Below are positions 45,695-53,654 of a stretch of DNA of 64,000 nt, one piece after another (position 1 is the stretch's first letter; every line of letters begins with the position of its first letter). The translations under genes were made by a program, and so were the position numbers. The DNA comes from Acidisarcina polymorpha. GTDB taxonomy: Bacteria > Acidobacteriota > Terriglobia > Terriglobales > Acidobacteriaceae. The notes under the pieces were generated by a model that ran no database searches, was not told where the DNA came from, and saw only the letters and a list, made by a program, of their open reading frames with translations. The stretch spans positions 2,728,001 through 2,792,000 of the forward strand of contig NZ_CP030840.1 in assembly GCF_003330725.1 (NCBI RefSeq), read 5' to 3'.

Positions 45695-46093
45695 ATGAGC
45701 AATAATATCGTGCGCAAGTTCTTCCAGAACTATAACCTCATACGAGACGGCGGCTTTGATCTCTTTCGCAAAGAGCAATCGAAACTCTTTTCACCAGATT
45801 TGTTGACGCTGGCTTCGGATAAGCGAGGGAACCTTACCTACTACGGCATCGACGGGTTTTTTGAGGGAATGGTCGCCTGGTCTAAGCATTTCTTCGTGAA
45901 TGGTGAGTCCGCGCATGAGTTTCTCAAAGAGACTGACACACACGTTCTTGTGAGAATGCACGGAGATTTAGCGCTCGCGGAGCCGATCAATGAGTCAACG
46001 GTCAGCAAAGCGAACGGGCACGATTGGACTCAGGAGTTCGAACTGCTCGATGGCCTCATTACAAAGGTCGAAGTACGGCTTTCTTTCTACTAA
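45695..46093 (+). CDS. NTF2/SnoaL-like protein
   Basis: 132-residue small cone-fold (cystatin-like) protein; members are enzymes or binding proteins, so function is open. Recognised by length and layout: an N-terminal helix FFQNYNLIRDGGFDLF, LFSPDLLTLASDKRGNLTYYGIDGFFEGMVAWSKHFF, and the strands HVLVRMHGDLALAEPIN, WTQEFELLDGLITKVEVRLSFY. The ATG at 45695 is chosen, with CCGGAG upstream, over an in-frame ATG at 45632. No obvious partner is adjacent. Confidence 0.7.
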   Translation: MSNNIVRKFFQNYNLIRDGGFDLFRKEQSKLFSPDLLTLASDKRGNLTYYGIDGFFEGMVAWSKHFFVNGESAHEFLKETDTHVLVRMHGDLALAEPINESTVSKANGHDWTQEFELLDGLITKVEVRLSFY

Positions 46094-46309
46094 CAATTTG
46101 GCTGCTGATGAATGAGCACTCAAGGCGCGGATCGGCTCTTGGTGCGACTTTATAAATGAGGTTGACAAAGCCGGTGCCCGTCCTCTAGTCTTCCCGAATT
46201 GTGGCATGTGGCGTTCATTCTTCCAGTTGAGTGCAGTGCTTCATTGGCAGCAAAAGAGACTGCAAGGAACTCAGGAGAGGCGCCATGCCCATCATTTTCA
46301 GGGAGGATT

Positions 46310-47380
46310 ATGGTGCTGGATTTATCTCTTATTGCGTGGCGTCGACGCGCGTTGTCATCGATGCTCGGGTTTGCCGGAGTGGCATTGAGCGTGGCCACCA
46401 TGACTGGTTCAAGCCCGGGCCAAGCGGTGGAAAGCGGGACCGGAGTGAGCGTCCTCAATAATGCTGATGCCTGGGAGCACAGAAGTGCGCCCAAGCTGGT
46501 CGGCTATCTTCCTGACTATGATGGCAGCTATTCCTATTTCGCTCAGACACTTGATTTTTCAAAGATGACCCACCTGTATCTTGCCTTCGGTTTGCCCCCT
46601 TTCTGCGATGGCACGTGCACCAGGGACAGCGATATGACCTTTTCCCTCAACCAGACGGATGCCGACATCCATACTCTGGTGACGGCCGCCCACAGAGCCG
46701 GTGTCAAGGTGGTGTTATCGATCGGCGGAGGAGGCGGAGATCAGCAGATATTGCAGTTCTACAATGCAGGACTCTCCGTGCCTCTGGTGAAGTCGCTTAG
46801 CAGATATTTACGAGAGCACGATCTCGATGGTGTGGACCTGGACATCGAGGACCCTAACAATATGGGCGAGCCCTATGCGGAATTCACCAAGGTACTGGTG
46901 GACACTTTCCATCCTCAAGGCAAAACGGTCACAGCGGCGGTGGCCGAGTATCTGCAGGACTCCATGCCCGACAAAGCCTTGCACATGTTCGACTTCGTCA
47001 ACGTGATGAATTACTCGAACTACTCGGATGCGCAGGTAGCCCTGACCTACTACTCGGAGACCAAGAAGGTTCCTAAAGAGAAGATCACTCTAGGAGTGCC
47101 TTTCTTTGCGCAGAGTGGGGATGGAAACATCGAGGAGACTTTCTCAACTGTGCTCGCCGCTTACCCAAATGCGTTTGACGCCGATATGGTTTCAGGTGGC
47201 TCTCTGGATGGCGGCGTGACTCTCTACTACGTGGGGGGCGCCACAATGGCGCGAGAGACCGAGCTAGGCAAAGAATATGGCGGAGTCATGATCTGGGAGC
47301 TTTCGCAAGATGCCGCTCCGCCGAATTCGCTGTATCAGGTGATCGAGGATCATTTTCCTCGGAAACGATGCGATCGTTAG
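46310..47380 (+). CDS. Secreted GH18-family glycoside hydrolase (chitinase-like)
   Basis: About 356 residues. The start at ATG 46310 has GGGAGG at a short 3-base spacing; GTG 46313 is equally possible. A signal peptide with SSMLGFAGVALSVATM follows. The GH18 barrel shows KLVGYLPDYDGSYSYF, KMTHLYLAFG, VKVVLSIGGGGG and the catalytic DGVDLDIED motif (proton donor Glu near residue 180), then VNVMNYSNYSD, KITLGVPFFAQ and YGGVMIWELSQD. It probably cleaves chitin or a related N-acetylglucosamine polymer outside the cell. It converges on the S53 protease gene across a strong terminator. Confidence 0.88.
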   Translation: MVLDLSLIAWRRRALSSMLGFAGVALSVATMTGSSPGQAVESGTGVSVLNNADAWEHRSAPKLVGYLPDYDGSYSYFAQTLDFSKMTHLYLAFGLPPFCDGTCTRDSDMTFSLNQTDADIHTLVTAAHRAGVKVVLSIGGGGGDQQILQFYNAGLSVPLVKSLSRYLREHDLDGVDLDIEDPNNMGEPYAEFTKVLVDTFHPQGKTVTAAVAEYLQDSMPDKALHMFDFVNVMNYSNYSDAQVALTYYSETKKVPKEKITLGVPFFAQSGDGNIEETFSTVLAAYPNAFDADMVSGGSLDGGVTLYYVGGATMARETELGKEYGGVMIWELSQDAAPPNSLYQVIEDHFPRKRCDR

Positions 47381-47461
47381 AACCCGAATGGATTCCTCTA
47401 GCCATCGCGCTGGTGGGACGAAGGTGGCGCACCTACAGAGGCTAGCCTAAAGCAACCGCTT

Positions 47462-47492
47462 CCCCTTTCTACAGGCTCAATGTAGAGAGGGG
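47462..47492. terminator. Strong bidirectional terminator
   Basis: CCCCTTTCTACA (47462-47473), loop GGCTCAA, TGTAGAGAGGGG (47481-47492): a 12-bp stem with a single G-U pair, between the convergent GH18 and S53 genes. Confidence 0.75.
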
Positions 47493-47509
47493 ATAGCCCT
47501 TGATACGTC

Positions 47510-49713
47510 CTATGGCCATGCATCGAAGAGTTTTGCGACGTTGAGGGATCCCAATCCAGTCGGGAAATCATAACCTCTCGTCGCTTTGTAGGCGGGAGTC
47601 CTTGGCTTTGAAGCAGGAGCGAGAACCCCCAAGTCCTTGTCGGTGTCAGCCGCGCAATCGTAGAATTTGCCTTTGTGGTTCATCCCGCATGGGACGGCAT
47701 TGTCTCCCTTGGTAATGTCGTTGAAAACGCATTCAGCAGCCGGCAGTGTTCCTTCGACGCTGCTGGCGTTGCAAGCTTCGGCCGGCTGTTCTTTGAACTG
47801 CTTTGCGGCGAGGGCGTAGAGGACATAATTCGCATTGCCCTGCTTCCCGTGTTTCTGATCGACCAAGGCCTGGATGCCTGCCATCGCTGGAGAAGCGAAC
47901 GATGTGCCGCCGCCGCCCAGCAGGATTGCATCATTGTAAGGGGTACACGCGGTCCCGCCTTGAGCGGCGTCCGAGAGACACTCGACATAGAGGCTGCCCC
48001 AGGTGCCATAGCCGGCAAAGAAGGAGATATCCGGCTGATCGCGAACGCCGTCATCGGGAATGCCCGGAACGCCAGTCTGCCATGAGGGTTTGGGATTGCC
48101 CTTGCAAGTGCCGCTAACTACTCCATGAATCGACGGCTTGCCTGTAAAGCAGGAACTTGGTTCGCCGCTGCCTGCCGCATTGTTCACGAAAAAATTTTTC
48201 TTCGCATAACTGGAGTTGCAGAAACCGTCAGGTCCAGAGGCGCTGGTGTAGGCGCCGTTAACAGGGTCGCTGTAGATCAGCCGGCTAGCGCAACTGCCGT
48301 TCCACGGTATTTCGGGGATATAAGAGAACGCCGATTGCAGAGTCCTGGGCTGATTTCTGGCGCTCCAGTAGCGGCCCACGGGGATGCCATGAACGTCCTG
48401 GTTATACTGCGCCATGAAGTCAGTGCCGCCTACGTCGACAGCGTAGGCCGAGGCAGTGTTATCGCCGCTGCTGATGCCATGATCGGAGTAGTTGCCGTAG
48501 CTGCACTGGTCGGCGCCGTCATCGCCCTGGGCAATAAAGAAGGTCACGCCTTGCGCCGACGCCTGCTGTTCCTCCATGTTTTCGAGTGCAACCTCGGCTG
48601 CGCCCGAGAGGACTTCACAGTAACCATAGCTGTCGGAGATGATGTCGGGCGGCCTGGTATCTAGAAGATTGAGGATGGCTGAATCCAGACCGCTCGTGCT
48701 GTTGGTATTGGCGCAGGCGACCAGCTCGATGTGGGCGTCTGGCGCTGTGGCGCTGGCCCATTCGACATCGAGGGCAGCCTCAATCTCATCGCCGTTCTGG
48801 CCAGGATTGGTGCAGGCAGGGCCGGGCAAAAAGGCGCTTGGGTATATCTGCTCAAAGGTGGCGCCGGTGAACTTATCGAGTCCGAAGGTTCTGCGGAACG
48901 TCGCCCAGTCGGAAGGATGGGCGAGGTTGGAATCCTCGATCAGGGCGATTGTGACGCCCTTTCCTGTAAATCCTTTGTCCCAAAGAGGCGACACGTTATA
49001 AATCCTGGCGAAGTCGTAGGGTCCCACGGCGTGGAACGTTTGACCGTCCGAACCGAGGTTGAAATGCGCATGCCACTGCCCAGTTGTTTTGTCATAACTC
49101 ACCGGCCCGGCAATTCGAGAGCGCGGACGCGGCCGGAAGTCGTGCAGGGAGGCGATCCCCTGGATGACCGGCGCCAGCGCCAGCGGCACCTGCGGATCGC
49201 TCATGCTGCTCATATGCCTCTCGCCATTCGGCAAAACCACGTTATGAAGTTCAGTATGGAATGTCGAGCGAACCAGGCCGGCCGTACCGGAAAAGTCTAT
49301 GGCAAATTCGCCCTTGTATATGCCGTGCACCGCAAATCCGTGGTTCACGAGCCAATCGCGAACCACCGAGTATCCTGCGTCGAGATGCCGTAGCGTTCGC
49401 CGATTTCTCGGGCGGTTAGCCAATGATGATATTCCGGCGATTGAGGATCGTGCATCGCTTCAATCTGGCGCGCCAGGGCAGCCTCTGCCTCGGGTGTCCT
49501 CCGGAGTACCAGTTTAAGGTGGGCCAAGGGGTAGTTATCGGACACGGGACCAAGATCACCGGGCGAGTTTAGAGCCACCGGCGCGGGGTGGTCGGGAAGC
49601 GCAACAAGCTGCGATTCGTCAATGGGAGTGGTTAATCGCGATTGAGACCGGGCGGCGGGGATGATAACAAAAAGCATCGCCGCCACAGATGCCAGCATGG
49701 ATCTGCGTTGCAT
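47510..49713 (-). pseudogene. S53 (sedolisin) peptidase, single-base frameshift in the prodomain
   Basis: Secreted acid serine-carboxyl protease. The signal peptide (MQRRSMLASVAAMLFVIIPAARSQ, ATG 49713) and first half of the prodomain (LVLRRTPEAEAALARQIEAM, SPEYHHWLTAREIGERYGIS) are in one frame, which ends in TGA at 49345-49347. The prodomain resumes in the next frame with YSVVRDWLVNHGFAVHGIY. One missing base near 49371-49374 (QDYS expected) explains it; restored length is 734 residues. The catalytic domain is intact: GDEIEAALDVEW (Glu and Asp of the triad), ISDSYG (oxyanion Asp), GGGTSFASPAMAGIQ (Ser) and the C-terminal calcium-site region GYDFPTGLGSLNV. Translation as read would give a stub lacking the catalytic domain. 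Confidence 0.82.
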
Positions 49714-49804
49714 AAACCCCCAACAGCGCTGCGTAGCCTGAGGCATGGAACCAGCGATGCCTTACAGTAAATTCCATGCTTTCCTGCGTCAACATTGCGC
49801 GGCG

Positions 49805-50209
49805 TCACTGGACGGTCGTCAGGTTCATCTCCGCGTTCCGCACCTCTTGCTGCACTTTCTCCCAAAGATAGATTTCATTCCCGTCGGGGTCTTCGAGATG
49901 TACAAAGTTTCCGGGTTCGCTGCGAACGACGCTACCCTTTACTGTTACACCTTGGGATGCGAGGTGTGACACCGCCTTTTCGACTGGAATGTCGATGTCT
50001 AAACCGAGAAGGATAGAGCCTTTTGTGCCAGGGTGCGGATATTTAGGCGAAGCGGGGTGAATTCCGATGGTTAGCCCCTCGCCCGCGCTGACCGTCGCCC
50101 AATCATTTCCGAACCGGTTTGTGAGCTTAAGACCGAGAATTTCGGTATAAAACCGTATCGAGTCGTCCATGCTTGCCACTATGATGGTCGCATTGCCGCC
50201 TGAGATCAT
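49805..50209 (-). CDS. VOC/glyoxalase-superfamily protein
   Basis: 134 residues, a single vicinal-oxygen-chelate module pair: NATIIVASMDDSIRFYTEILGLKLTNRFGNDWATVSAGEGLTIGI and LGLDIDIPVEKAVSHLASQGV, ending FVHLEDPDGNEIYLWE. Typical metal positions are a late Glu in NEIYLWE and a His in GIHPAS. Substrate unknown; members include glyoxalases, dioxygenases and resistance proteins. The ATG at 50209 has GAGGAGGAAT upstream. It is divergent from the short GntR-type gene. Confidence 0.88.
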   Translation of the reverse strand: MISGGNATIIVASMDDSIRFYTEILGLKLTNRFGNDWATVSAGEGLTIGIHPASPKYPHPGTKGSILLGLDIDIPVEKAVSHLASQGVTVKGSVVRSEPGNFVHLEDPDGNEIYLWEKVQQEVRNAEMNLTTVQ

Positions 50210-50280
50210 GACAAATTCCTCCTCACGAAATCATGGCGCATGCGGCCGAAACTGGAAAGGGCCACTCAGTGGGACCAGTT

Positions 50281-50669
50281 ATGAGACGCTTCCTTGTTGT
50301 GCCAGAGATTGCTCTAGACCGGTCGGCTACGGCGTCGTTGCGACAGCAGATCCATACTCAGATCGCTGCAGCCGTCCGTCGAGGAACACTGCCCGATGGC
50401 GCTCTTCTACCCTCGTCCAGGCTACTGGCGAAGCTTCTGAAAGTGTCGAGGAACACGGTTGTAGATGCTTATGAGAAGTTGCTTGAGGATGGCCTCATCA
50501 CCACTCGGGCAGGCAGCGGCATCAAGGTCAATCGCGCATGCTATGGTTTTGTCCCCAACTTTTGGCAGCTGCGAAGGACGGCCGGAGGGGCGCACTATCC
50601 GATCCGGACGATTTCTTCGAGGATCCTGACGGAACGGCCCTCTATTTGAATGCAATCCGGGGAGCTTGA
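50281..50669 (+). CDS. Short GntR-family regulator (MocR-type HTH), 3' frameshift
   Basis: Winged-helix DNA-binding protein of the short GntR type without aminotransferase or UTRA domain. From ATG 50281 it reads LDRSATASLRQQIHTQIAAAVRRGTLPDGALLPSSRLLAKLLKVSRNTVVDAYEKLLEDGLITTRAGSGIKV, a full GntR HTH. As written the frame stops at 50649 after ...YPIRTISSRILTERPSI. Shifting one base near 50614-50616 gives YPIRTI-S-FEDPDGTALYLNAIRGA, ending at 50669, which matches the usual C-terminus of this group. The HTH is intact either way. An upstream ATG at 50233 is possible; neither start has a strong ribosome site. It is divergent from the VOC gene, its likely target. Confidence 0.75.
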
Positions 50670-50902
50670 ATCCAGCACAGCTAGATAGTATTTCTGAGAA
50701 GTCGCGACATCGCTAAGTTGCTTGATCGAACGCCTAGGATCCAAACTATCTCCAATCCTTTTTCCTGATCGACAATCAACAGCCGGGAAAATCGGTAGTA
50801 GGCTTCGACGTATGAAGATGGTCTTCAAAGCTGCCATGTAACGGCTCGTGGCCTTCCTCGTTGGAGGACTCGGCACCAGGCATCGGCAACCTCAAAACTC
50901 AC

Positions 50903-50916
50903 GACATTATAATGTT
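50903..50916 (+). promoter_or_regulatory. Operator-like palindrome overlapping -10 of the GntR/UTRA gene
   Basis: GACATTATAATGTT contains the perfect 12-bp palindrome ACATTATAATGT (50904-50915), and inside it a perfect TATAAT (50908-50913). The gene's ATG is at 50920, seven bases after the -10, so transcription would start at or next to the start codon. The same motif recurs at 52211-52224. No good -35 was seen. Confidence 0.6.
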
Positions 50917-50919
50917 GCC

Positions 50920-51687
50920 ATGGCCGAGATTCCGCTCTATGCAAAGGTTGAGGAAGTGATAGCCTCGGAAATTGCGCGTGGACACTTGAAACCCGCAGAC
51001 CGTCTGCCGAGTGAAGACGAGCTTGTTGCCCGCTTTCAGGTCAGTCGCATCACCGTGCGAAGAGCGATCCAAAATCTCATAGCTCGGGGAGTAGTGGAAA
51101 TACGAAGAGGTCATGGCACGTTTGTGCTGGCGCCAAGGATTACGCAGGAGCTGACACAGCTCACCGGATTCGTAGAGGATATGGACACCCACGGAAGAAC
51201 AGCCTCAGCAAGCGTGTTGAGTCAAGGAATTGTCGCGGCGAACGAAACAGTGGCACGCCAGCTACGAATTAGCACAGGGACTCGTGTCACACGGATTGAG
51301 CGGGTGCGGTTTGCTGACTCCATTCCATTGTCCTTCGATGAGACATTTCTCCCGCTCGCCATCGGTCAAAAGGTGGTTCGCCACGACCTGCGGACAAACC
51401 CAATCTTCACCCTGTTGGAAAAGAAGTATGGACTTCCTTTGACTGATGCGGAATACAGGCTGGAAGCGGTTGCAGCTTCCGCATACATCGCGAAGGCACT
51501 TGGTATTCCCAAGGGCTCGCCTATCTTCAGGATCGAGCGAACTTCGTTTACGAATGGCAACGAGCCCGTGGACTACGAGATGCTCTCCTATCGCGGCGAT
51601 CTTATTCAGTTTGTTACGCGGTTGGCGCGACGTTCAACTGCAGAAGAGACACCTCACAAGACGAAGCGGCCTGCTCGCAAGCGGTAA
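50920..51687 (+). CDS. GntR-family regulator with UTRA effector domain (HutC subfamily)
   Basis: 255 residues. The N-terminal winged HTH (about 5-70) reads YAKVEEVIASEIARGHLKPADRLPSEDELVARFQVSRITVRRAIQNL...GHGTFV. The C-terminal UTRA ligand domain (about 90-235) reads VTRIERVRFADSIPLSFDETFLP, NPIFTLLEKKYGLPLTDAEYRLEAVAA, IFRIERTSFTNGNEPVDYEMLSYRGD. The C-terminus is basic (KTKRPARKR). The ATG at 50920 lies only seven bases after a TATAAT, suggesting a leaderless message. The palindrome there, repeated before chrA, indicates autoregulation and control of the doxX/chrA pair. Its 3' end overlaps the convergent doxX gene by 34 bases. Confidence 0.92.
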   Translation: MAEIPLYAKVEEVIASEIARGHLKPADRLPSEDELVARFQVSRITVRRAIQNLIARGVVEIRRGHGTFVLAPRITQELTQLTGFVEDMDTHGRTASASVLSQGIVAANETVARQLRISTGTRVTRIERVRFADSIPLSFDETFLPLAIGQKVVRHDLRTNPIFTLLEKKYGLPLTDAEYRLEAVAASAYIAKALGIPKGSPIFRIERTSFTNGNEPVDYEMLSYRGDLIQFVTRLARRSTAEETPHKTKRPARKR

Positions 51688-52148
51688 GCATCGATTGACC
51701 AGGGACCTGGACCTGCCAGGACGATTGCGACAATGCACGCGATGTAAAGCAAGTCACATTCATAGCCTGGGGGGCCGAATTGTGCCCGTCCATCCGTGAC
51801 GCTTAATAGCTTTATGGAGCTGAAGCCATAGGGCAGATGTACGGTTACGATTGCCACGGCAAGGAGAATGATAGCCGGGATGCTGAACAGAGAAACGAAC
51901 GCTCCCAAAAGAAAGGCCGCTCCCCCGAACAACTCAACGGCAATAGTAAGCCACGCCATGAAGTGGGGCGCGGGCACACCAGTCGCATGCAGGATTGCCG
52001 CAAAGGAAGCTGGCCCCTTGGACCATTTTGCGATTCCGTGCTCTAGAAAGCCATATCCGGCGATAAGGCGTAGCGGGAGGGCCACATAATTCGCAAAAGG
52101 CTTCTTCGGACAATTGCCGGGTAATGGAGCTTCATTAGCAGTTTTCAT
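51654..52148 (-). CDS. DoxX-family membrane protein
   Basis: 164 residues with four hydrophobic spans: LPLRLIAGYGFLEHGIAKWSKGP (the family start), ILHATGVPAPHFMAWLTIAVELFGGAAFLLG, IPAIILLAVAIVTVHLPYGF and CDLLYIACIVAIVLAGPGPWSID. Members occur in redox and stress-defence complexes; the precise role is unknown. The ATG at 52148 has AGGGAGGAAG upstream. It is divergent from chrA, with the shared operator-like palindrome between them, and convergent (34-base overlap) with the GntR/UTRA gene. Confidence 0.88.
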   Translation of the reverse strand: MKTANEAPLPGNCPKKPFANYVALPLRLIAGYGFLEHGIAKWSKGPASFAAILHATGVPAPHFMAWLTIAVELFGGAAFLLGAFVSLFSIPAIILLAVAIVTVHLPYGFSSIKLLSVTDGRAQFGPPGYECDLLYIACIVAIVLAGPGPWSIDAYRLRAGRFVL

Positions 52149-52210
52149 AGTCTTCCTCCCTTTAGCCCTTGATGATGACCATCCAGTTAAGATGAATCTT
52201 ACGACAATAA

Positions 52211-52224
52211 GACGTTATAATGTC
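52211..52224. promoter_or_regulatory. Operator-like palindrome between doxX and chrA
   Basis: GACGTTATAATGTC is a 14-bp palindrome with one mismatched pair and holds a perfect TATAAT (52216-52221) toward chrA; on the opposite strand it reads TATAAC toward doxX. It differs from the site at 50903-50916 at two of 14 positions. Neither direction shows a good -35. Confidence 0.6.
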
Positions 52225-52250
52225 TAGGTGATTCAAGAAATATTTTCCAG

Positions 52251-53558
52251 ATGTGTGATGGTTTGGTGAACGGTCCGACGTTCGCTGAGGCGCTCCGCTT
52301 CTGGTCGCGACTGGTATGGACAAGCTTTGGCGGAACAGCAGCCCATATCGCGATCATGCACGACGATCTGGTCGAGCAGAAGAAGTGGATCAGCAATGAA
52401 GACTTTCTACACGCTCTGAGTCACTGCATGCTTCTGCCCGGGCCAGAGGCACAGCAGCTTGCTATCTACATAGGCTGGAAGCTGCATGGAAAAAGGGGCG
52501 GCATTGCTGCCGGCTCGCTGTTTGTGCTTCCGTCGATGCTTGTCCTGCTTGCGCTCAGCATCGTTTACGTCCGCTACGGGCATCTGCCCTGGATCGCGGC
52601 GATGTTCGGCGGTTTGAAACCGGCGGTCGTGTCTCTTGTAATGCTGGCGCTGTTTCGGGTCGCGAAGCGTGCTCTTGTCAGAACCCTGCAATGGGTCGTC
52701 ACTGGCAGCGCATTTGTCGCGCTGGCCTGGTTTCATGCCCCACTTCCGCTCGTCATGGTAGCAGCCATCGGGCTTGGATTGCTGGTGGGATGGAGGCGTC
52801 CCAGTTGGCTGATTGCTGAAAATTCAGTTCTGCGTACTCAAGAGAGAAGCGGCCGCATTCCATTGGAAGTGCGGAACATGATCGGATCAGCGCTGGTGGC
52901 CGTCGGAAGCGGTTTCGTCCTCTGGATGGTTCCGCTGATGCTTCTCAGTTTGCTTCGCCGTGACTTCAGCTTCTGGAAGCTCTTGTCATTGTTCTTCACG
53001 CGAACAGCCTTCGTGACGATAGGGGGCTCTTACACCGTCCTTCCCTACGTCGCTCGGCTGGCCGTAACCAAGTTCCACTGGCTGAACCATGCCCAGATGC
53101 TCGACGGCTTTGCTTTGGCGGAGACGACTCCAGGTCCGCTGATCATTGTTGTGGCATTCGTTGGCTTTATGGCGGGATTCAATCACTTTCACGGATCGAT
53201 CTGGATGGGGACCGTGGCACTGCTTGTCACCACGTTTTACACGTTTCTGCCTTGCTTTGTGTTCGTATTCGCGGGTGCCCCTTTGATTGAGCAGACGCAT
53301 GGAACCCGGACAGTAGAAGCAGCTCTAAAGCTGATTACCGCGGTTGTCGTTGCCGCAATCACGGAGTTGACGTTGTTCCTCGGCAAAGGAGTGCTCTTTC
53401 CTCACCTTCAGTCTGGGCTGTCTGGTCTTGATTGGATCTCTCTCCTATGGATACTGCTGTCTCTTGCGTGTCTGAATTTCGTAGGCCTGAAGGTAGGGGG
53501 GCTGATCATTTTGAGCCTGGCTATGGGTCTACTCCGATGGGCGGCTTCAATGCTGTGA
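52251..53558 (+). CDS. chrA: Chromate transporter ChrA (two-domain form)
   Basis: Inner-membrane CHR-family transporter that exports chromate. 435 residues contain two homologous halves (about 10-190 and 225-430), the long-chain form. First-half motifs are FWSRLVWTSFGGTAAHIAIMHDDLV and CMLLPGPEAQQLAIYIGWKLHGKRGGIAAGSLFVLPS; second-half motifs are FFTRTAFVTIGGSYTVLPYV and ALAETTPGPLIIVVAFVGFMAG. The ATG at 52251 has no clear ribosome site. The promoter side carries the operator-like palindrome shared with the GntR/UTRA gene, so a ligand-released repressor probably controls it. The 96 bases after its end show no obvious terminator. Confidence 0.94.
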   Translation: MCDGLVNGPTFAEALRFWSRLVWTSFGGTAAHIAIMHDDLVEQKKWISNEDFLHALSHCMLLPGPEAQQLAIYIGWKLHGKRGGIAAGSLFVLPSMLVLLALSIVYVRYGHLPWIAAMFGGLKPAVVSLVMLALFRVAKRALVRTLQWVVTGSAFVALAWFHAPLPLVMVAAIGLGLLVGWRRPSWLIAENSVLRTQERSGRIPLEVRNMIGSALVAVGSGFVLWMVPLMLLSLLRRDFSFWKLLSLFFTRTAFVTIGGSYTVLPYVARLAVTKFHWLNHAQMLDGFALAETTPGPLIIVVAFVGFMAGFNHFHGSIWMGTVALLVTTFYTFLPCFVFVFAGAPLIEQTHGTRTVEAALKLITAVVVAAITELTLFLGKGVLFPHLQSGLSGLDWISLLWILLSLACLNFVGLKVGGLIILSLAMGLLRWAASML

Positions 53559-53654
53559 TGAAGCGGCTGCATTCCACCACATCTTCGTCCCGTCCATGCC
53601 AACAAGCGCATGCGTAAAGATCCGCAAAAAGGGTCGTAGTCCGCTGCTTTGCTT

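Noticed and set aside
46231-46461. 76-codon frame overlapping the GH18 start (ATG 46285 with a good ribosome site)
   Set aside because: It is out of frame with the GH18 domain and its sequence is not protein-like; the ribosome site may be chance.
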